From: an uncultured Fidelibacterota bacterium
GTDB taxonomy: Bacteria > Fidelibacterota > UBA8477 > JABMPR01
NCBI GenBank assembly: GCA_937888365.1
Contig: CALBFA010000042.1
Coordinates: 1-64,000 of the forward strand
Direction: 5' to 3'
Length of the DNA: 64,000 nt
Numbering within the stretch: position 1 is the first letter of the stretch; every line of letters starts with the position of its first letter. Positions 9,668 through 18,010 of the stretch are shown piece after piece. Made by a program: the position numbers and the translations under genes. Below the pieces are notes generated by a model that had not been told where the DNA came from, made no database searches, and worked only from the letters and a program-made list of their open reading frames with translations.

Positions 9668-10581
9668 AATAAGGCCTCCAAATCTTCAATCTTATTTACA
9701 CCGCCTGTTTTGGCATTTCGATCGATGCGTCGATTAAGTCCTTGCAAAACTTTACCAGGTCCTACTTCGACAAATTCTTGAATCCCATCACTAACCATGG
9801 ACAAAATACTGTCTTCCCAAAGAACAGGATTTTCGAGTTGTTGAATGAGATTTCCGGAAATTTCTTTAGGATTTGTGGTTCGTTTTGCCGTAAAATTGCA
9901 GTAAACGGGGACGGTTGCCTCATTAAACTTCGCTTTTTCAATGGCTTTAATAAGACCCGCTTTTGCAGAAGACATAAGAGGCGAATGAAATGCACCACTC
10001 ACCTTTAATTCAATAGTTTTGAGCGCTCCCACTCGCTTGCAAACTTCCATTGCGTAACGAACGGCATCAACTTCACCGGATATTACAATTTGCCCGGGGC
10101 AATTAAAATTAGCGACGTTTACGATACCTCGAAGATTCGCATGATCTAAAGCTTTGTCTAATTCTTCGCGGCCTAAATTCAGAATAGCAGCCATCGTACC
10201 AGGATTTTGAAGTCCCGCTTCTTGCATGCCTTCGGCTCTTTCTTTTACAATGCGCAAGGCATCTTCAAAGGAAAGAACACCTGAAGCAAATAAGGCTGAA
10301 AACTCGCCTAAGCTATGACCTGCGACAGTATGAAATTTATAAGTTTCAGGAAGAACAGAAAAATAAGCCGCCGAAGCGACGAAAATAGCAGGTTGTGTAA
10401 TCTTTGTTTCTGTAAGTTTTTCGATGGGTCCGTCAAAGGTTATTTCAGATAAATCATATTTTAAAATATCTTTGGCTTTGCGATACAATTTTTGTACGGC
10501 TGGAAATTCATCATAGATGTCTTTCGCCATTCCGACTTCTTGTGAAGCCTGGCCAGGGAAAAGTAATGCACGTCTCATCAT
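9664..10581 (-). CDS. fabD: Malonyl-CoA:ACP transacylase
   Basis: LFPGQASQEVGMAKD, AGHSLGEFSAL, GAFHSPLM. Confidence 0.95.
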   Translation of the reverse strand: MMRRALLFPGQASQEVGMAKDIYDEFPAVQKLYRKAKDILKYDLSEITFDGPIEKLTETKITQPAIFVASAAYFSVLPETYKFHTVAGHSLGEFSALFASGVLSFEDALRIVKERAEGMQEAGLQNPGTMAAILNLGREELDKALDHANLRGIVNVANFNCPGQIVISGEVDAVRYAMEVCKRVGALKTIELKVSGAFHSPLMSSAKAGLIKAIEKAKFNEATVPVYCNFTAKRTTNPKEISGNLIQQLENPVLWEDSILSMVSDGIQEFVEVGPGKVLQGLNRRIDRNAKTGGVNKIEDLEALL

Positions 10582-11582
10582 ACAGTTGCTTTCCTCTCAG
10601 GGCCATACTTTAATAATGTTGCGCCCCAGGTATATCCGGCACCAAACGCCGCGAGTAGAACCAAGTCACCATCGCCAATTCGACCTTCTTCAACAGCTTC
10701 TGTTAATCCGATTGGGATAGTACCTGCCGTTGTGTTACCATATTTTTCGATATTCAAAAAAACTTGATCGTCGCGTAATCCAGCTCGTTTCGCAGCCATA
10801 TCAATAATGCGCTTGTTGGCTTGATGGGGAATAAAGAGTTTAACATCTTCTGATTTAAAGCCGTTTTTGTCAACGATTTCTTTGGAAACAGCACCCATAT
10901 CAGCGCTTGCCCGTTTAAAAACCGAACGACCGTCTTGATAAATAAAGTGTTCTTTCGCGTCAACAGTTTCGTGCGTAGCGGGTTTACGAGACCCACCTGC
11001 AGCCATAAAAAGAGCTTCTTTACCCGTGCCATCGATGTGTAATATTTCATCAATAATGCCGTGTGTATTATCTTTTGCGGGCTCTAAAAGTACGGCTCCA
11101 GCTCCATCACCAAATAGAATACACGTATTGCGATCGGTATAATCAAGAATCGAGCTCATTGTATCAGCACCGATAACAATAACCTTTTTGGATCCTGTCG
11201 CAATAAGACCCGCTCCCGCTTTCAAGGCAAATAAAAATCCTGAGCAAGCGCCTGACAAATCATATCCCCACGCTTTATTTGCGCCAATATTTTCTTGAAC
11301 AAGCGCAGCGGTGGAAGGGAAAAGCATGTCTGGCGTTACGGTTGCGACGATAATGACATCAATCTCATTTGCGGAAATGCCAGTGGATTTCAATAGTCTT
11401 TTTACAGCAATGGTACACATATCCGACGTCACTTCGCCATCTGCGCAAATGCGTCTTTCCCGAATACCCGTACGAGAGACAATCCACTCGTCATTGGTGT
11501 CCACCATTGTTTCTAATTCTTTATTAGTGAGGATTCTAGTTGGTAAGTATTTAGATGTACCAGTGATGGCAGCACGAATCAT
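10578..11582 (-). CDS. fabH: 3-oxoacyl-ACP synthase III
   Basis: ITGTSKYLPTRILTN, DLSGACSGFLFAL, FIPHQANKRI, YGNTTAGTIPIGL. Confidence 0.95.
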   Translation of the reverse strand: MIRAAITGTSKYLPTRILTNKELETMVDTNDEWIVSRTGIRERRICADGEVTSDMCTIAVKRLLKSTGISANEIDVIIVATVTPDMLFPSTAALVQENIGANKAWGYDLSGACSGFLFALKAGAGLIATGSKKVIVIGADTMSSILDYTDRNTCILFGDGAGAVLLEPAKDNTHGIIDEILHIDGTGKEALFMAAGGSRKPATHETVDAKEHFIYQDGRSVFKRASADMGAVSKEIVDKNGFKSEDVKLFIPHQANKRIIDMAAKRAGLRDDQVFLNIEKYGNTTAGTIPIGLTEAVEEGRIGDGDLVLLAAFGAGYTWGATLLKYGPERKATV

Positions 11583-11600
11583 ATATTAGGTCCTTAATTA

Positions 11601-12647
11601 TTAATGAGTAATTTCTTCCTCATCTAACTTTGTGAATTTTATAGATTCCAGAGAATGTGCAATTCCTTCTTCTAAATCCTGAACTAGATGAGTATTTATA
11701 AATCGTTGAGCTTCTAAAAGGGCATTTTTGATGCCTTCTGAGTTTGAACTTCCATGACAAATGAGACTGATACCTTTAATCCCGAGAAGAGGAGAACCTC
11801 CGTATGAATTGGGATCTAAATCTTTTTTTAAATCATTAAAAGTGGGTCGCATAAAAAGAGCCGCGAGTTTACGAATGGGTGTATTGACGCGTTTTTTTAT
11901 CATCCTAAAAACGGTACTTGTTACACCTTCAGCGAGCTTTAGGGCAACATTCCCCGTAAATCCGTCCGTTACTACGACATCGAATTTATCGGTAAAAATA
12001 TCGCGCCCTTCTGCAAAACCAGAAAAATTCAGTTGAGCTGATTCGAGTAATCTCTTTGCTTCTCTGACAAGGGATGTCCCTTTTTCAGATTCTTCACCAA
12101 TGCTAAGGAGGCCAACCTTCGGTTCAATTTCTGAGCGATGGAATTTTTTATAAACAAGCGCTCCCATGATGCCAAATTGAAGTAAATTCTTTGGCTTAAC
12201 AACGCTCACAGCGCCTACATCGAGGAGGAATGTTGTCCCTTTGTCGTGGGGCATAAAAGCGCCAACCGCAGGTCTGTCCACACCTTGAATACGTCCAAGT
12301 GTCAAAAGGCTATAAGCCATGACGGCACCCGTGTTCCCGGCAGAAATAAAGGCGTGTCCAGTATTTTTCTTAATAAGGTTGAGGCCCACTTTTATTGAAG
12401 AATCAGGTTTATCTTTGAAAGATTTTGTTGGAGATTCATCCATAGAGATTGTTTGAGAAGCGTGGAAAACTGAAAGTCGATTGTTATCATAGGAAAATTG
12501 CTGGAGCTCCTTATTCAGGATGCCCTCATTACCCACTAAGATAACATTACACTTAGAATTCGGATGTTTGAGATACCGAACTGCGCCTTCTATATTGATG
12601 AAAGGGGCATTATCGCCCCCCATTGCATCAATAACAATGCTTTTCAT
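11601..12647 (-). CDS. plsX: Phosphate acyltransferase PlsX
   Basis: IDAMGGDNAP, SAGNTGAVMA, VTDGFTGNVALK. Confidence 0.95.
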   Translation of the reverse strand: MKSIVIDAMGGDNAPFINIEGAVRYLKHPNSKCNVILVGNEGILNKELQQFSYDNNRLSVFHASQTISMDESPTKSFKDKPDSSIKVGLNLIKKNTGHAFISAGNTGAVMAYSLLTLGRIQGVDRPAVGAFMPHDKGTTFLLDVGAVSVVKPKNLLQFGIMGALVYKKFHRSEIEPKVGLLSIGEESEKGTSLVREAKRLLESAQLNFSGFAEGRDIFTDKFDVVVTDGFTGNVALKLAEGVTSTVFRMIKKRVNTPIRKLAALFMRPTFNDLKKDLDPNSYGGSPLLGIKGISLICHGSSNSEGIKNALLEAQRFINTHLVQDLEEGIAHSLESIKFTKLDEEEITH

Positions 12648-12659
12648 AAAAATTGGGAA

Positions 12660-12842
12660 TTAGGCCTCTTTAGGGATAATTACCTGTTTGCCTTTATAAT
12701 GACCACATGATGGACAAACATGATGGGGCAATTTCATTTCGCCACAATTGTTACAAGCAATTGTAGCAGTTACAACAGCTTTCCAATGTGTTCTTCTCTT
12801 ATCTCGACGGGCTCGGGATGTTTTTCTTTTAGGTACGGCCAC
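12660..12842 (-). CDS. rpmF: 50S ribosomal protein L32
   Basis: MAVPKRKTSRARRDKRRTHWK, CNNCGEMKLPHHVCPSCGHYKGK. Confidence 0.96.
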   Translation of the reverse strand: MAVPKRKTSRARRDKRRTHWKAVVTATIACNNCGEMKLPHHVCPSCGHYKGKQVIIPKEA

Positions 12843-12844
12843 GG

Positions 12845-13339
12845 TTAATTCGTCTCCTCTTTAAACATATTACGTAGGTTTAACCAACGATCATCTATGT
12901 CTTGTTCTGCTCCAACGAGAGCAATTAATTTTTCAAATTCTGGACAATTTTCCTCACAGCAATGAGCAATAGGACGGGATGTGAAAATAGTCTCTCGCAG
13001 GAGGTTGTCTAAGTCAAAAATAACTTCACCCGTTTGCATGAGAAATACATCATCATTATCTATTGAAAATTCCTTTTCATCAAAGGTTACGAGAACATCG
13101 AAATCACTTTTTAATGTGTCTTCAAAGGACTCGAGTCCTTTGCTGCAGATAAAGCGGCCTTTGGTGTTGATGTCACCATGAAGGTAATAATTTGGGTTTT
13201 GATTATTGATCTCTAGTTTTAAAATTAATTCTAGAGGTTCCCAATCCATTCCTTCAGCATTTATCAAAGGTTCCAGTGTGTCAAAAATCTCTTCAGATTT
13301 GCCTTTAGGCAATGTATTTAATAATATCTTCATTGTCAA
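12845..13339 (-). CDS. DUF177/YceD family protein
   Basis: Position directly upstream of rpmF; acidic ~160 aa with ICSKGLESFE...HCCEENCPEF. Confidence 0.8.
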   Translation of the reverse strand: MTMKILLNTLPKGKSEEIFDTLEPLINAEGMDWEPLELILKLEINNQNPNYYLHGDINTKGRFICSKGLESFEDTLKSDFDVLVTFDEKEFSIDNDDVFLMQTGEVIFDLDNLLRETIFTSRPIAHCCEENCPEFEKLIALVGAEQDIDDRWLNLRNMFKEETN

Positions 13340-13466
13340 AGCGGCGCAATATAGAAGACCACTATACCCTTGTCAAACTGAAATAAGGCAAATTATTAAC
13401 ACTATAAATCATTGAAAAACAAGCTCCTATTTAATTTCTTTCATGTATTTTGAATCATTCCAAAAT

Positions 13467-14849
13467 CTAGTGTTTTGAGGCATTATTTTGAACAATTCTC
13501 TCAATATCCTGTATCTCTTTAGGGATCTTTTCGCTTAAAATAATATGCCCTTTCTTCGTTACCAAGATGTCGTCCTCTATTCGTACACCCATACCCCAAT
13601 ACTCCTTCGGGACCGAATTATCTTGACGAAAATACAGTCCTGGCTCAACCGTTAGGACCATTCCTTTTTCGAATTTAATTTCTTCCTTATTATCATCCAA
13701 ATAGCCACCAACATCATGCACATCAAGGCCTAGCCAATGAGATGTTCCATGCAAAAAGTATTTTCGACAAGCATTCGCTTCAAGCAAACTGTCTAAATCG
13801 CCTGATAAAAGTTCGAGTTGAATAAGGCCAATCGTAATAACGCGCTGAGCTTCTCGATGTGTTTCTCGCCATGAAACGCCTGGTTTTATCACGTCAATCG
13901 CTGCCTTTTGTGCCTCAAGAACCAGCTGATAAATCTCTGTTTGTGCTTTCGAAAATTTTCCATTCGATGGAATGGTTCGCGTAATATCGGCAGAATAATT
14001 ATCCCATTCGGCTCCAATATCGGTGACAATAAGACCGTTTGTTGTTAGGGTATCTTGGTTCGTATCGTAATGTAAAATCGTTGCATTAAAACCCGACCCA
14101 ACAATACTCGGGAAACCGTTACGTGCCGACCCTCGTTTACGAAAACCATACTCAATCAAGGCTTCAACTTCGTACTCATAGGCGCAATTCGTAACATCTG
14201 CCCACGCATCAACGAGGCTTTCGCCTGTAATATCAATCGCCTTTTGCAATGATGCGATTTCAGTTGGAGATTTAATAAGTCGCATTTTAGAGGTGATTGC
14301 CGAAGCATTTATGATGGTTTGAGGGCCCCTCATTCCTATTTCAGTGAGTTTATTTGAAATAAGTTCTTTGAATTCTTTGTCACCACCGTCATCCAAAATA
14401 AGTGTGTTTTTGGGATACATAAATCCGTTTAACATGTCGGAAAATTCCGAATATGCATAAGCCGTGTCGATGCCATCTAAGCTCATCGCACTTTCAACGC
14501 CACGTCGTTTTCCTGTCCAAACTTCAATTGTAGGATTTTTCTCCAAAACGAATAATTGCACAATTTTACCATTTTTAGACGAAGGATTAATGACCAAAAT
14601 CGCCTCTGGTTCGTCCCATCCTGTTAAATAGATAAAATTAGAACTTTGTCGATAAAAGTAGTCCACGTCATTATTTCGGTTGCGAATTGGCGCAGAATGA
14701 AAAATTACAAGGCCGTCTTTTTCTTGAGCAATCTCAATGAATGCATTCCGTCTCTGTGTATAACTATCATACATTTTTGTTTTGGACATCGCGAAAAGAA
14801 AATCAAATAATGAGAATGTGAGTATGGAGATTATAATTATTTTTTTCAT
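13467..14849 (-). CDS. Secreted Xaa-Pro aminopeptidase (M24 family)
   Basis: ORF 13467-14885; signal peptide from the internal Met MKKIIIISILTFSLF; metal-site motifs DIGAEWDNYSADITRTIP, HGTSHWLGLDVHDVG, LTVEPGLYF, EDD. Confidence 0.9.
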   Translation of the reverse strand: MKKIIIISILTFSLFDFLFAMSKTKMYDSYTQRRNAFIEIAQEKDGLVIFHSAPIRNRNNDVDYFYRQSSNFIYLTGWDEPEAILVINPSSKNGKIVQLFVLEKNPTIEVWTGKRRGVESAMSLDGIDTAYAYSEFSDMLNGFMYPKNTLILDDGGDKEFKELISNKLTEIGMRGPQTIINASAITSKMRLIKSPTEIASLQKAIDITGESLVDAWADVTNCAYEYEVEALIEYGFRKRGSARNGFPSIVGSGFNATILHYDTNQDTLTTNGLIVTDIGAEWDNYSADITRTIPSNGKFSKAQTEIYQLVLEAQKAAIDVIKPGVSWRETHREAQRVITIGLIQLELLSGDLDSLLEANACRKYFLHGTSHWLGLDVHDVGGYLDDNKEEIKFEKGMVLTVEPGLYFRQDNSVPKEYWGMGVRIEDDILVTKKGHIILSEKIPKEIQDIERIVQNNASKH

Positions 14850-15010
14850 GCCACTCTCCTTTTCTGAGCCCGTGTAGATACGCATAAATTGTGAGGGAAT
14901 CTAGTAGAAATCATGGAAATAATATTTTGGCTATATAAAAAACCAGTTTAATGATTTGTAAAATTAATTCTATAGTTTACATTACAAAGTATAAACAATG
15001 GAGGAAAACC

Positions 15011-15250
15011 ATGATCGCCACAGCCAAAGATTTAAGATTCCATTCAAAGGAATTACTTGATACGGCCAAACGGGGAGAAGAAGTCATCATTACCTATAGA
15101 GGCAAGCCTTATGCAAAGCTAGTATCTGTTGTGAACGAAACTCACAAAACTGAAAAAATCAAACACAATCTCTTTGGCATATGGTCTGAATATCCAGAAA
15201 CGGAAGATGTAAATGAATTTGTAGATACACTTCGAAAAGGTCGCTTCTAG
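15011..15250 (+). CDS. Phd/YefM-type antitoxin
   Basis: SD ggagg then MIATAKDLRFHSKELLDTAKRGEEVIITYRGKPYAKLV; stop overlaps the downstream PIN ORF. Confidence 0.85.
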   Translation: MIATAKDLRFHSKELLDTAKRGEEVIITYRGKPYAKLVSVVNETHKTEKIKHNLFGIWSEYPETEDVNEFVDTLRKGRF

Positions 15251-15630
15251 TGCTCATTGATACCGATGTCTTAATATGGTATTTGCGAGGAAATAAAAAA
15301 GCTCAACAATTAATTGATGGCTTGGGATCGTTCTCCATTTCGGTAATTACGTATATGGAGCTGGTTCAAGGCATGAGAAATAAGCGCGAATTAAATGAAT
15401 TTAGGCGAGCACTCAGCGATTGGAATACCCAACTTATTTATATTAATGAAGAGATATCATCCAAAGCCATGTTTTTAGTTGAACGATATTTTTTAAGCGA
15501 CGCCATACAACTAGCAGATGCGCTTATTGCATCGACGGTATTAACAAGTGGTTTACCAATATGCACAGGAAATGTCAAACATTATAAAGCAATCAAACAG
15601 ATTGAAATCAAAGTTTTTAAACCATGCTGA
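15250..15630 (+). CDS. VapC-like PIN-domain toxin
   Basis: MLIDTDVLIWYLRGN ... VITYMELVQG ... DALIASTVLTSGLPICTGNVKHYKAI; GTG start overlapping the antitoxin stop. Confidence 0.88.
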   Translation: MLIDTDVLIWYLRGNKKAQQLIDGLGSFSISVITYMELVQGMRNKRELNEFRRALSDWNTQLIYINEEISSKAMFLVERYFLSDAIQLADALIASTVLTSGLPICTGNVKHYKAIKQIEIKVFKPC

Positions 15631-15751
15631 TGTGTTACATTCTCATTAATGAGGGAATCCTTTTGAAAATCAATGGTAAAAACTGCCGCCATTCAATTAA
15701 TGTGGGCAAACCTAATATTTTCAGATAATTAGTTAATACGCTAAGCTATAA

Positions 15752-16351
15752 ATGGAAATGACCTATTCTCGCCGCTCCCTCGCCTATATCGCCGTTTTCG
15801 GAAGTGTTTGGGGCGTGGCGGAAGCGACATTTGGCAACATGATTCATCTACTTCATTTGCCATTGTCGGGAGCATTATTAAGCGCAATGAGCCTTGTTTT
15901 TATGTTGACAGCGCGACGACTCAATCCCGTTTCTGGTTCAACATTTTTAATGGCGCTTATTGCCGCATCCATAAAAATGCTGAGTTTTACCGCTGTGAAA
16001 ATAGGTCCCTTCGCAGGGATTGTGATCGAAGGACTCATTGCGGATATTATTTTATCGGTACTTGGAAATCGAAAATCGTCTTGGTTGCTGACAGGTTTTA
16101 TCGTCGGCATTTATCCAATAATCCAGAATCTAGTCACGAAATCGCTCCTGTTTGGTCTTGATTTTATCAATGTCATTTTTGAAATGGCTGAAGGGTTTTC
16201 GGAAAAAGTTGGATTCCAATTGGGATGGTGGCTTATTATTTTCTACATCGGTGTCCATGTCGCTCTGGGTCTTGGTTCTAGTATTTTTACGTGGAAACTC
16301 CAAAACCAGATTGAACAAAAATTAAATAAGAAGAAAACAACGACCTTTTGA
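15752..16351 (+). CDS. Polytopic membrane protein, possibly ECF-transporter S-component-like
   Basis: ~6 hydrophobic segments; pattern KIGPFAGIVIEGLIADIILSVLG reminiscent of S components. Confidence 0.5.
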   Translation: MEMTYSRRSLAYIAVFGSVWGVAEATFGNMIHLLHLPLSGALLSAMSLVFMLTARRLNPVSGSTFLMALIAASIKMLSFTAVKIGPFAGIVIEGLIADIILSVLGNRKSSWLLTGFIVGIYPIIQNLVTKSLLFGLDFINVIFEMAEGFSEKVGFQLGWWLIIFYIGVHVALGLGSSIFTWKLQNQIEQKLNKKKTTTF

Positions 16352-17457
16352 AAAAAATGATGCAAAATAAGCGATTCCTCGTCGTTTTAGCCATCATTAT
16401 TCAATTGATAGGGTTCTTTGTTTTTAAATATGGGTGGCTCATTTTTACGATTTATGTCCTGGTATTTTTAAGTTACCCCCAATCATTGAAACCTCTAAAA
16501 AACCGAAAATTTTGGGTCACTTACATTATACTCTTATTACTCGTTCCCATTTTTGCCCGAGACCCTCAAAGTCAGTTTTTAGGCGTTTCTTATAATGCAG
16601 AAGTCCTTTCACAAATGCTTATGATGTCATTACGCGGATTGATGCTTTTCGCCTTGTTTCAAGTGATGACATTTAATCTTCCCCGGTCAACGATAGAGAC
16701 ATTTATACAGCGAATTAATTTGCCCTATTTGGCAGTGATTTTAGAAATGGCGCAAAAGGCCTCACCCGCTGTTAAAAGTATTTTTATTGCGCGAAAATCA
16801 ATATTTTCAAGAGCTTGGGCAGAGGAAAAATCGCTACACCTCATAATCGAATATTTTACAGATATTATGGTCGATTTTATTGCTTTTGCAGATGACTTAA
16901 CGCGCGACGAAAGTGCACAATCCATGATGTCTCCTCAATCCATTTTTGATGCAATTGACGCCAGCTCAAGGCGTCGCATATTTTTAGTGTCAGGGCATGA
17001 AGCCCAAGGCAAAACGACATGGATAAAAGCATTTATTACTGAGGCGAACAATCGAAAAATCGCGGTTGATGGTTTTATTTCAGAGCAAAAAGCATTTCGC
17101 CAGGATAGATGGGCTCAAGAGCTGGTTCGAATTAAAAATGGCGAGTCTCATTTTCTAAGTACGAGTGACGAAATTGAAAGCGCTTTGCATATTGGCAAAT
17201 ATTATTTTGATGCATCATGCTTTGATTGGGCTTTTGACTCGCGACATAGTATCTCAGATGACTGCTTATACTATATACTTGATGAAGTCGGATTCCTGGA
17301 GCTGGAGGGGAATGGTTTTCACTCATTCATACAATTTTTAATATCGGATCAGCAGGATATAAATTTGATTATAAGTGTTCGTAAAAAATTATTGGCTAGA
17401 GTAGGAGCTTATCTTGCGTCATTGGGACTCGCTGCGGAAAATATTCATATCGTTTAA
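16348..17457 (+). CDS. EcfT-like membrane domain fused to a THEP1-like P-loop NTPase domain
   Basis: N-term TM segments; FLVSGHEAQGKTTWIKAFITEANNRKIAVDGFISEQK Walker A; YYILDEVGFLELEGNGFHSFIQFLI Walker B-like; translationally coupled to the preceding gene. Confidence 0.6.
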   Translation: MKKMMQNKRFLVVLAIIIQLIGFFVFKYGWLIFTIYVLVFLSYPQSLKPLKNRKFWVTYIILLLLVPIFARDPQSQFLGVSYNAEVLSQMLMMSLRGLMLFALFQVMTFNLPRSTIETFIQRINLPYLAVILEMAQKASPAVKSIFIARKSIFSRAWAEEKSLHLIIEYFTDIMVDFIAFADDLTRDESAQSMMSPQSIFDAIDASSRRRIFLVSGHEAQGKTTWIKAFITEANNRKIAVDGFISEQKAFRQDRWAQELVRIKNGESHFLSTSDEIESALHIGKYYFDASCFDWAFDSRHSISDDCLYYILDEVGFLELEGNGFHSFIQFLISDQQDINLIISVRKKLLARVGAYLASLGLAAENIHIV

Positions 17458-17608
17458 GACCCTTTCATTTTCTAAGACGTACAATCTGTCATTCTGCACC
17501 ATGCTGAAGGGAAGGGTTTCCGTACCCTACGCAAATATAAATTGTATCAATGGGAATATTACTGGTTTTAAGAGGATGGTATAGTACGGAAAATACAGTA
17601 GCCGTATC

Positions 17609-17620
17609 AATTCTAGAATT
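17609..17620. promoter_or_regulatory. Perfect 12-bp palindrome AATTCTAGAATT, candidate upstream activator site
   Basis: Lies ~150 bp upstream of the sigma-54-like promoter. Confidence 0.25.
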
Positions 17621-17762
17621 AAATAGTAATATAAATTACTTGATTATTTTGCATTATTACCACAAGGGAAAAATTTTACTTCACTGCAACATACTGTTCA
17701 TAAAAATATCGTACTAGCGCCGATGCTTAAAAATCATTACTCAATAATCGCAAGGAATGTTA

Positions 17763-17779
17763 TTGGCATGCAACTTGCA
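17763..17779 (+). promoter_or_regulatory. Sigma-54 (-24/-12) promoter candidate
   Basis: TTGGCATGCAACTTGCA matches YTGGCACGN4TTGCW with exact 12-bp GG-to-GC spacing; intergenic and upstream of the cytochrome cluster. Confidence 0.7.
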
Positions 17780-17831
17780 AAATCACCGCCTTGAAAAAGA
17801 GAAGTGGAGAAACGCATTTTAACTTACGACA

Positions 17832-17987
17832 GTGAAACAGATTTTAAACGACGCAAGAGCCTTATTTTCTGTCCGTGCTTTCTTGAATTTTCTTGATGTT
17901 TCAACCGAACTCCTTAGACTGTACGAACATGAAAACCGCATACGGAAAAACGATTTTGATGTGTTGTCTCAACCCAATGCAAAATAG
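17832..17987 (+). CDS. Possible small protein (51 aa, GTG start), function unknown
   Basis: VKQILNDARALFSVRAFLNFLDVSTELLRLYEHENRIRKNDFDVLSQPNAK*; directly downstream of the sigma-54 candidate; below the ORF-track cutoff. Confidence 0.35.
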   Translation: MKQILNDARALFSVRAFLNFLDVSTELLRLYEHENRIRKNDFDVLSQPNAK

Positions 17988-18010
17988 AGTTCCACCCAAT
18001 TATAGGGATT

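Noticed and set aside
7929-11589. Numerous short overlapping ORFs antisense or out of frame to the fab genes
   Set aside because: Shadow ORFs of strongly conserved housekeeping genes.
15808-16161. 117-aa plus-strand ORF overlapping the 15752 membrane protein in another frame
   Set aside because: Low-complexity out-of-frame translation; the 15752 frame has clear TM periodicity and coupling to the next gene.
17490-17540. Segment ctgtcattctgcaccatgctgaagggaagggtttccgtaccctacg resembling decayed dispersed repeats
   Set aside because: No second copy in this window; needs a whole-genome search.
17673-17690. 18-nt near-repeat attttacttcac[c/t]gcaac shared with 4693-4710
   Set aside because: One mismatch and no flanking similarity; expected by chance in an AT-rich 64 kb window.
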